Source: Myxococcales bacterium
GTDB taxonomy: Bacteria > Myxococcota_A > Polyangia > Polyangiales > Ga0077539
Length of the DNA stretch: 64,000 nucleotides
Assembly: GCA_016793325.1 (NCBI GenBank)
Contig: JAEUKI010000031.1
Span: 62,001 to 126,000, forward strand
Direction: 5' to 3'
This document shows positions 58,447 to 64,000 of the stretch, in pieces. The translations under genes and the position numbers were made by a program. The notes beneath the pieces were generated by a model, which ran no database searches, was not told where the DNA came from, and was given only the letters and a program-made list of their open reading frames with translations. Numbering within the stretch: position 1 is the first letter of the stretch; each line of letters opens with the position of its first letter.

Positions 58447-59895
58447 ATGGATCCGAGGGGGCGCGCTCGCCGTGGTACGCACGAGAGTGCACCCATGGGC
58501 GTCGATCCGCTTTCGCTCTGGCACCGCACGGCGCGAGAGCCGCCCAACGTTCACGCTCCCGAAGTGAGCGCGCTCCAAGAGGGGCTCGGGCGCGTCCATC
58601 GCTACCTCGCGTATCACCGGCGACGCGAGCCGCTCCCGCCCTTCGAGCTCGACACGCTGAGGCAAGAGGACCTCCGCGTGCTCGGCTTCGGCCCCGAGCC
58701 CGTGATGGCGCGACTTTCTTCGGGTGATCGCGAGATTCTCCGCGCGCTCGTCGAGTCGCTCTACGCGCGAGACAGCGCCCCCGACGAGCCCTGGATCGAG
58801 CGCCAAGCGCTCTTCTCGTTGGGGTACGTGCGCGATCGCGACGAGAGCGGGTGGTGGGCGAGGCTGCTGCATCGATCGGGCGCAGGCGATCGCTTCGCGA
58901 GCGAGCGTCGCGGCTGGGCGCTCGCCGCGCTCTCGTGGCGCGCAGGCGTCGAGCCCGATGGGGCCAGCGAACAGGCGCTCCGCGACGCGATGGGCCACCC
59001 GCGCGCGGACGTTCGCGCGACCGCGGCCGTGTACCTCTTGGCCGCGCATCGATTGTCACACCGCGCGGCGCCCATGAGCTCGGTGAGCGCGCTCTTCCGA
59101 TTGTGCAACGATGACCCCGCGCTCGAGCCCCGCGCCGTCGCGCGCGTCTTGCTCGAGGTCGACCGCGTCGAGGTCCCCTGGGATCCCGAAGACAGCGCGT
59201 TCGTCCTGGGATTCGGGCGCATCGACGAGCCGCGAAGGCCCCTCGGCGAGGCGACGCTCCGCGCGATGCACACGCTCTCGCACGTCGACAGCGTCGTGCG
59301 CGCGCTCCGCGGCGAGCGGGACTCGAGCGCGTTCTCCGTGGCGCTCTCGGGCTCGGTGCGCGGCTCGCGCTTCGACCTCGCGACCTCCGAGGGCCTCGGC
59401 CGTCGGCCCGGAGACGTCGCGCTCGCGGCGATCGGGCTGCGCGTGGGCGATCAGCTGCGACACGCGAGCGACCGCGGCGAGACCTCGCTCACCGTGCGCG
59501 CCGTCGAGACGCGGGCGCTGTCGTCGAACGTGTCGTGGGCGGGCCTGGCGCTGCCTGTGCCGCTCATCGAGACGCAGGTCAACGGCACACGTTTTCATCG
59601 CGCCAAAGAAGCGCTCGAGTACCTGCAGAAGGGCTCGCTCGTGAGGCTCGTGCGCGAGCGAGACAACTCGCACGATGACCGCGCGATCGAGGTGATCACC
59701 GAGCGAGGGGACAAGCTCGGGTACGTTCCGCGCGGGCGCAATCGCGTGCTCGCGGCGCTGATGGACGCGGGCGAGCGCGCGCACGGCGAAGTGCTCACCG
59801 CGGGCCTCGAAAAAGAGACGCCCCTCGTGTGGATTCGGATCAGCGTCGAGCCCCCGCGCCCGAGCGAACAATATCGAACGCGCCGCGCGGGCTGA
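58447..59895 (+). CDS. HEAT-like repeat protein with C-terminal HIRAN domain
   Basis: 482 residues. The N-terminal 220 residues form helical repeats (GWALAALSWRAGVEPDGASE, QALRDAMGHPRADVRATAAV), HEAT-like. The last 100 residues fit the HIRAN domain: ETQVNGTRFHRAKEALEYLQ, KGSLVRLVRERDNSHDDRAI, EVITERGDKLGYVPRGRNRV, LAALMDAGER. HIRAN binds 3-prime DNA ends in HLTF and similar helicases; here no helicase domain is fused. Function of such proteins in bacteria is unknown. Confidence 0.88.
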   Translation: MDPRGRARRGTHESAPMGVDPLSLWHRTAREPPNVHAPEVSALQEGLGRVHRYLAYHRRREPLPPFELDTLRQEDLRVLGFGPEPVMARLSSGDREILRALVESLYARDSAPDEPWIERQALFSLGYVRDRDESGWWARLLHRSGAGDRFASERRGWALAALSWRAGVEPDGASEQALRDAMGHPRADVRATAAVYLLAAHRLSHRAAPMSSVSALFRLCNDDPALEPRAVARVLLEVDRVEVPWDPEDSAFVLGFGRIDEPRRPLGEATLRAMHTLSHVDSVVRALRGERDSSAFSVALSGSVRGSRFDLATSEGLGRRPGDVALAAIGLRVGDQLRHASDRGETSLTVRAVETRALSSNVSWAGLALPVPLIETQVNGTRFHRAKEALEYLQKGSLVRLVRERDNSHDDRAIEVITERGDKLGYVPRGRNRVLAALMDAGERAHGEVLTAGLEKETPLVWIRISVEPPRPSEQYRTRRAG

Positions 59896-59907
59896 GCGAT
59901 CCGTGCG

Positions 59908-60729
59908 CTATCCGCGCTCGGCGCGGTCGCGCTCGCTCGTCTTGCAGAGGTGATCCCAAATGGTGAAGGCCTCGGCGTAATTCACCTCGGCGTTGGCGTG
60001 GTGACGGTTGTGATAGACCGACGTGTTGAGCCGAAACGGCCTGAGCAATCGCTCGACGATCGTGATCTCGCTGCCGCAGTGCAGGTACAGGTTCAGCAAG
60101 ATGAAGCCGACGACGAGCGCGAAGTAGAGAGGCCCCCAGTGCAGGGCCTTCGGGTGCGAGACGAACAGCACCGGCCAGAAGGTGAGCAGCGCCTCGACGG
60201 GACCGACGGCGAAGCCCGAGAGCCCGTTCGGGTCGCGATAGAAGTGATGCCCTCGGTGAAACGCGAACAGCAGTCGCGTGTGCAAGAGCCGGTGCTTCCA
60301 ATAGAGCCACGCGTCGATCGCGAGCACGCCGAGCAGCGTCTGTGGGATCGCGATCCAGCCGCCTGCCTCATCGAGCGACCACACGAGGCCGATCGGGCGG
60401 CCGGTCCACGAGCGCCAGAGCGGCCACGCGAGCAGGCTCGCGGCGACCCACATCGACACGCTCGTGTCCCACAGGCCCTCGGCGACGTTGGGGCTGCCGC
60501 GTCGAACGCCCTGCAATCGACCGACGCGCCGCTCGCCCCACCACGTCACGAGCGCTCCGCCGCCGGTGACGGTGAGGCTCAAGCCCGCAAACCCCACGAG
60601 CAACGCGAGAAAGAACGTCCCGCGGTGGTCCGGTGCGAGCAGCCCCGTCAGCGGCAGCCCGATGACCACCGCCCACTCCACGAGCTGCGCCTTTTGTTTG
60701 GACATCCCCATCGTCGCCGAGCTGGACAC
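59908..60729 (-). CDS. Fatty acid hydroxylase/sterol desaturase family
   Basis: 273 residues from GTG 60729, placed after AAGGAGG with 7-bp spacing. Membrane diiron enzyme: His clusters WKHRLLHTRLL, FAFHRGHHFYRDP and SVYHNRHHANAEVNY match the eight-His pattern of the fatty-acid hydroxylase superfamily. About four to five membrane helices (VEWAVVIGLPLTGLLA, FFLALLVGFAGLSLTVTG, LGVLAIDAWLYW, LYFALVVGFILLNLYL). Hydroxylates or desaturates a lipid at the cytoplasmic membrane. Divergent from a TetR gene with an operator-like palindrome between. Confidence 0.93.
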   Translation of the reverse strand: MSSSATMGMSKQKAQLVEWAVVIGLPLTGLLAPDHRGTFFLALLVGFAGLSLTVTGGGALVTWWGERRVGRLQGVRRGSPNVAEGLWDTSVSMWVAASLLAWPLWRSWTGRPIGLVWSLDEAGGWIAIPQTLLGVLAIDAWLYWKHRLLHTRLLFAFHRGHHFYRDPNGLSGFAVGPVEALLTFWPVLFVSHPKALHWGPLYFALVVGFILLNLYLHCGSEITIVERLLRPFRLNTSVYHNRHHANAEVNYAEAFTIWDHLCKTSERDRAERG

Positions 60730-60758
60730 TGCTGCGCCTCCTTCGAAGAAGTTCGTTT

Positions 60759-60775
60759 CGTTACTGTGTGTAACG
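60759..60775. promoter_or_regulatory. Palindromic TetR operator candidate
   Basis: CGTTAC-TGTGT-GTAACG is a perfect 6-bp inverted repeat with a 5-bp centre, in the 119-bp divergent region between the hydroxylase and tetR genes. A second weak palindrome (ACACGGTGT) lies near 60784-60792. Size and place suit a TetR-type dimer that controls both genes. Confidence 0.65.
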
Positions 60776-60848
60776 TAAATCGATACACGGTGTCCATACG
60801 CGGGCGATCGCACAGCGGCGCGCTCGCTTGGTACAGTCACTCGAACGC

Positions 60849-61565
60849 ATGACGACCAAGCGCGCGGCGCGCGCCAAAGCGCGATCAGCAACGAGGGTTC
60901 CGCCCGAAACACGGCGCAAGCAACTCGTGTCCGTGGCGTCGAAGCTCTTGACCGAGCACGGGCTCGAGCACGTGCAGATCACCGAGGTGGCCGAGCGTGC
61001 GAACGTCTCGCGGCCGCTCGTGTACCGGCTTTTTCCCACGCGAAAGGCGCTCGTGCGCGCGGTGCTCGAGGACTTTGCGCACGACCTCAGCGAGCGCTTT
61101 CAACAAGCGCTGCTCCGCGGGTGGCCAGGGACCTTGGACTCGGCGACGCGCGCCTTCATCGACGCGTGCTGCGACGCGATCGAAGCGCGCGGCGCGGGAC
61201 CGTGGCTCTTGCTCGACGCGCACGGCGCGGACCCCGAGCTCGCGAGGCTCGGTCGAGCGACGCTCGATGCGCTGCTCGAACCGTGGCAGAAGCGCCTCGC
61301 CGAGCTCGGCGGTCTTTCGTCGCGGCGAGCTGCGTCGGTCCTGCGCATCGTTGTGGCCGCAGGACGCGCCGCGCTCGACGGCTGGCTCGACGGAACGAGC
61401 TCCCGCGCCCAAGCCTCGGACGACTCGGTGCGCGCCGTGAGCGTGCTGCTGCAGGTGTTCGCCGTGGCGAGCGAGCCCCCGCGCACCGAGGAGACGAAGC
61501 CTGCGAGCAAGCCACGCACGAAGAGCAAAGTGAGCAAACGTCGCGACGGTGGCGGTTCTCGCTAG
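60849..61565 (+). CDS. TetR family transcriptional regulator
   Basis: 238 residues from ATG 60849 (a longer start at 60828 adds seven). The HTH is clear: RRKQLVSVASKLLTEHGLEH, VQITEVAERANVSRPLVYRL, FPTRKALVRAVLEDFA. The ligand domain follows (LDSATRAFIDACCDAIEARG) and the tail is Lys-rich (KPASKPRTKSKVSKRRDGG). Probably represses the divergent hydroxylase and its own operon (SRPBCC, DUF1214, sulfotransferase) through the palindrome at 60759. Confidence 0.94.
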   Translation: MTTKRAARAKARSATRVPPETRRKQLVSVASKLLTEHGLEHVQITEVAERANVSRPLVYRLFPTRKALVRAVLEDFAHDLSERFQQALLRGWPGTLDSATRAFIDACCDAIEARGAGPWLLLDAHGADPELARLGRATLDALLEPWQKRLAELGGLSSRRAASVLRIVVAAGRAALDGWLDGTSSRAQASDDSVRAVSVLLQVFAVASEPPRTEETKPASKPRTKSKVSKRRDGGGSR

Positions 61566-61597
61566 GTAGTTCGTCGGCTTCCGCGGTAGCGCGTGCC

Positions 61598-62080
61598 ATG
61601 CAATTCGTCGCCGCGACCCGGCAGTTGATCCGCGCCCCGATCGAAGTCGTCTGGAGCGTCATGATCGACCTCCGCGCCTACCGCGAGTGGAACCCGTTCA
61701 TCGTCGACATCGCCGCCGCAGGCGACGCTCGCGTGGGGCAATCCATGGCGCTCACCGTTCGCTTCAAGAACGGCCGCACCGTCACGTCACCCGAAGAGAT
61801 CTCGATGCTCGACGCGCCTGCCAAGGGCGCCGACGGCGTCGCGCGCGCGAAGCTCGAGTACGTCTTTCGCGGCCCGCTCGACCGCTTCAACCTCGTGCGC
61901 GGCAAGCGCGCGCAGACCCTCGAATCGGACGGTGACGAGCGCACGATCTACCGCACCGAAGAGCGCTTCGGCGGGCTGCTCGCCCTCGCCGTTCCGCTCG
62001 CAGAAGTGCAAGACGGCTTCGAGCGACACGCGACGGCTCTCGCAGAGAGGGCCGAGTCGCTGCATCATCCCGCCCGATGA
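61598..62080 (+). CDS. SRPBCC (START-like) lipid-binding protein
   Basis: 160 residues from ATG 61598. SRPBCC fold: TRQLIRAPIEVVWSVMIDLR, AYREWNPFIVDIAAAGDARV, GQSMALTVRFKNGRTVTSPE, ARAKLEYVFRGPLDRFNLVR, GKRAQTLESDGDERTIYRTE. PIEVVW..DLRAYREWNPF is the family entry motif. Such proteins bind hydrophobic ligands. It starts 32 bp after tetR and its TGA overlaps the next ATG, so it belongs to this operon. Confidence 0.9.
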   Translation: MQFVAATRQLIRAPIEVVWSVMIDLRAYREWNPFIVDIAAAGDARVGQSMALTVRFKNGRTVTSPEEISMLDAPAKGADGVARAKLEYVFRGPLDRFNLVRGKRAQTLESDGDERTIYRTEERFGGLLALAVPLAEVQDGFERHATALAERAESLHHPAR

Positions 62081-63282
62081 TGCGAAAGGTCCTGGTCCAG
62101 TCGCTGGACGCTGTTCGTCGCGCGCGACTCGCGTACTTGAAATTGCGTGGCGAAACGCCCGCGTCCGAAGCCGAACGCAAGGTGCTCACCGGCGAAGCGT
62201 GGTCGCAGTACTGCAAGACCCTCGAAGCCGCCGGCGCGTCGCTGCAGTTTCCCGGGACGCCCCGCGGCGCGTTCGATCAGGCCGAGGGGTATCGCTACCT
62301 CGCGCGGCTCGTTCGCGCGGGGCTCGAGGGCTTTCTCGAGGACGCTGATCCCCAGGCGCCAGTATTCAAGCGCGTCGTCCACGAGACGATCAAGATGGGC
62401 GCGGACAACCCCGACAACCACTACATGAACGCCTCGGTCTCGGGCGCCTACGAGTACAAGATCCGCGGTCATCGCGGGACGGTGAAGTACCTCGCGTTCG
62501 CCACGCAAGCGGGCCACTACGGTCGCGGCGGAGGCATGCCCCCCACCGGTCAAATCGAAGCGTCGCAGCTCGAGATCAACGACGACGGGACCTTCGAGAT
62601 CATCGTGAGCGCGACGAAGCACGAGAAGAACTGGCTCGCGATGAGCCCGGACACTGGGCTCTTGATCGTCCGCCAGACCTTCGGCGACAAGACCAAAGAG
62701 ACCCTCGCGAAGCTCTCGATCGAGCGCATCGACGGGCCCCACGCGCCGCGGCCCCTCACTCCCGAGCAGCTCGTCGATGGCCTCGAAAACGCCGGAACCC
62801 TCGTCGCCGGCGCGTCGCTCTTGTTCGCGAAATGGGCGCGCGATTTTCAATCGCACTCGAACCTTCTCCCGCGCTTCGACCAGGACGTCTCGAACAAAGC
62901 CGGCGGCGACCCCAACATCGCCTACTACCACTCGCACTGGCGCCTCGGCCCCGAAGAGGCCCTCGTCATCGAAGTGAAGCCTCCCCGCTGCCAGTACTGG
63001 AACTTTCAGCTCAACAACTACTGGATGGAGTCGCTCGACTACCGCTACCACCGCATCCACTTGAATAGTGACACCGCGACGTATGAGCCCGACGGCTCGA
63101 TCCGCATCGTCGTCACGCACCGCGACCCAGGGATGGTCAATTGGCTCTCGACCGTCGGTCACTCCGAGGGGACGATGTGCTTTCGCTGGGTGCGCGCGGA
63201 CGATCACCCCGTCCCCCAGACGCGCGTGGTCCCCGTGTCTTCTCTCGTCTCGAACAGCACTCGCAACGGCGCCAACCCATGA
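62077..63282 (+). CDS. DUF1214 domain protein
   Basis: 401 residues. DUF1214-type segments: GADNPDNHYMNASVSGAYEY, KIRGHRGTVKYLAFATQAGH, DDGTFEIIVSATKHEKNWLA, CQYWNFQLNNYWMESLDYRY and HRDPGMVNWLSTVGHSEGTM. The domain is of unknown reaction and is often found near lipid or steroid genes. ATG overlaps the SRPBCC stop (ATGA) and its own stop overlaps the sulfotransferase ATG. Cytoplasmic. Confidence 0.9.
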   Translation: MMRKVLVQSLDAVRRARLAYLKLRGETPASEAERKVLTGEAWSQYCKTLEAAGASLQFPGTPRGAFDQAEGYRYLARLVRAGLEGFLEDADPQAPVFKRVVHETIKMGADNPDNHYMNASVSGAYEYKIRGHRGTVKYLAFATQAGHYGRGGGMPPTGQIEASQLEINDDGTFEIIVSATKHEKNWLAMSPDTGLLIVRQTFGDKTKETLAKLSIERIDGPHAPRPLTPEQLVDGLENAGTLVAGASLLFAKWARDFQSHSNLLPRFDQDVSNKAGGDPNIAYYHSHWRLGPEEALVIEVKPPRCQYWNFQLNNYWMESLDYRYHRIHLNSDTATYEPDGSIRIVVTHRDPGMVNWLSTVGHSEGTMCFRWVRADDHPVPQTRVVPVSSLVSNSTRNGANP

Positions 63283-64000
63283 TTTTTCAGCGATCGAAGC
63301 CGCTCGTCACCACCACGCACTACGCGCGACCCTCGCGCCCGATGCTCGCACAACTATTCAACCGCGTCGGCGCGTACGTCCCCCACGAGCCGCTCGACGT
63401 CGCGATGCTCCTCGACGACGCCCGTCGGCAGACGAGCCTCGATGACTACGGCGATCCCGCGTTTCGCGAGCCGCTCGCGAGGCTCGTCGAGTCGATCGAA
63501 GCCGAGGCGAAGCTCCACGCGCTCGGCCGCTCGATCATGAAGGGCCGCCTCGTCGCGCTGCTCGCCAATCGACTCCGCGTGATCCAGTACCTGAAGGATC
63601 ACCCGGAGGCCGAGCGCAAAGAGCTCCTTCGCCCGATCGTGATCGCGGGGCTTCAGCGCACCGGGACGACCATGCTCCATCGTCTGTTGGCGGCGGACTA
63701 TCGCGCGAGGGCGCTCATGTCGTGGGAGGCGCTCGCGCCCGTTCCGCTGCCCGGCGAACGCCCCGGCCACGCAGGAAAGCGCGTCCGCAACGCGCGCATC
63801 GCCGAGCAGGGCCTCCGCGTGTTGTCTCCAGAGTTCTTCGCGATTCACCCGGTCGAAGCCGAGGCGCCCGAAGAGGACGTCCTGCTCGTCGACCTGTCGT
63901 TTACGAGCCAAGCGCCCGAGGCGACGCTGCACGTCCCGTCGTACGCGCACTGGCTCGAGACGCAGTCGCTCGACCCTGCGTACACGTTCTTGCGAAACAC
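63279..64000 (+). CDS. Sulfotransferase family protein, 3-prime end cut by window
   Basis: 240 residues present; the frame is open to the window end. The PAPS 5-prime-phosphosulfate loop is seen as PIVIAGLQRTGTTMLHRLLA near residue 125. A helical N-terminus precedes it (VAMLLDDARRQTSLDDYGDP). RALMSWEALAPVPLPGERPG follows. Transfers a sulfo group from PAPS to a hydroxyl or amine. As the last seen gene of the TetR-lipid operon, it could sulfate a hydroxylated lipid made by the hydroxylase (inference). Overlaps the DUF1214 stop. Confidence 0.92.
   Translation, partial: MIFQRSKPLVTTTHYARPSRPMLAQLFNRVGAYVPHEPLDVAMLLDDARRQTSLDDYGDPAFREPLARLVESIEAEAKLHALGRSIMKGRLVALLANRLRVIQYLKDHPEAERKELLRPIVIAGLQRTGTTMLHRLLAADYRARALMSWEALAPVPLPGERPGHAGKRVRNARIAEQGLRVLSPEFFAIHPVEAEAPEEDVLLVDLSFTSQAPEATLHVPSYAHWLETQSLDPAYTFLRN

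Noticed and set aside
1..64000. tRNA or rRNA genes
   Set aside because: No cloverleaf with GGTTCRA-type T loop or rRNA core was seen by eye; a tRNAscan-SE run would settle it.

Overview
The window reads as a GC-rich (about two thirds G+C or more by eye), gene-dense chromosome segment of a myxobacterium-like bacterium (Myxococcota, probably the Polyangia/Sandaracinus side). The taxonomic guess rests on the many lipoproteins with Asp/Ser/Ala or DTGV linkers, MopE-type CNGxDxDCDG motifs, Cys-rich CGGCGNxC repeats, a eukaryote-like Ser/Thr kinase and pervasive C/G-ending codons. No rRNA, tRNA, IS transposase, prophage or CRISPR array was seen.

Layout. 1-9.3 kb: a truncated lipoprotein, miaA with an overlapping thioredoxin-like [2Fe-2S] ferredoxin gene, a Smr-domain protein, a large membrane protein, a TetR regulator and a two-gene ABC transporter. 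9.3-36.3 kb: a surface-protein region rich in lipoproteins (Kelch/thrombospondin-3, PKD-like, Cys-rich plus propeller, glycine-rich, beta-helix), interleaved with a DUF72 protein, a kinase-LRR protein, a PEGA protein and a divergent LysR/NAD(P)-binding pair. An ORF at 19.5-20.2 kb is stitched from pieces of two neighbouring genes. 37.1-44.2 kb: an accessory-looking island with an overlapping ATPase/TOPRIM-like gene pair followed by two cytoplasmic subtilases, each with a small separate propeptide-like gene. 44.2-55.9 kb: a Uma2 protein, a SulP transporter, a quinone oxidoreductase, an AraC regulator, a tRNA-dihydrouridine synthase overlapping a GNAT gene, and a SanA/YdcF-like protein. 55.9-56.2 kb: three 101-bp tandem repeats. 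56.5-64 kb: a di-haem propeller lipoprotein, a HIRAN protein, and a TetR-centred cluster (fatty-acid hydroxylase, TetR, SRPBCC, DUF1214, sulfotransferase) that looks like a lipid-modification unit.

Functionally the window combines (i) a large outer-surface lipoprotein repertoire, none of which has Asp right after the lipobox Cys, so all are predicted to go to the outer membrane; (ii) tRNA-modification genes paired by 4-bp overlaps with small companions; (iii) a candidate defence or stress cassette (ATPase-TOPRIM plus subtilases); and (iv) a candidate hydroxylation/sulfation lipid cluster. Most notable: an 11-G tract at the start of the largest lipoprotein gene that decides its reading frame, the chimeric ORF, the subtilase/propeptide cassette, and the 101-bp repeats that hold overlapping small ORFs. 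All family assignments are by motif reading only; no database search was run.
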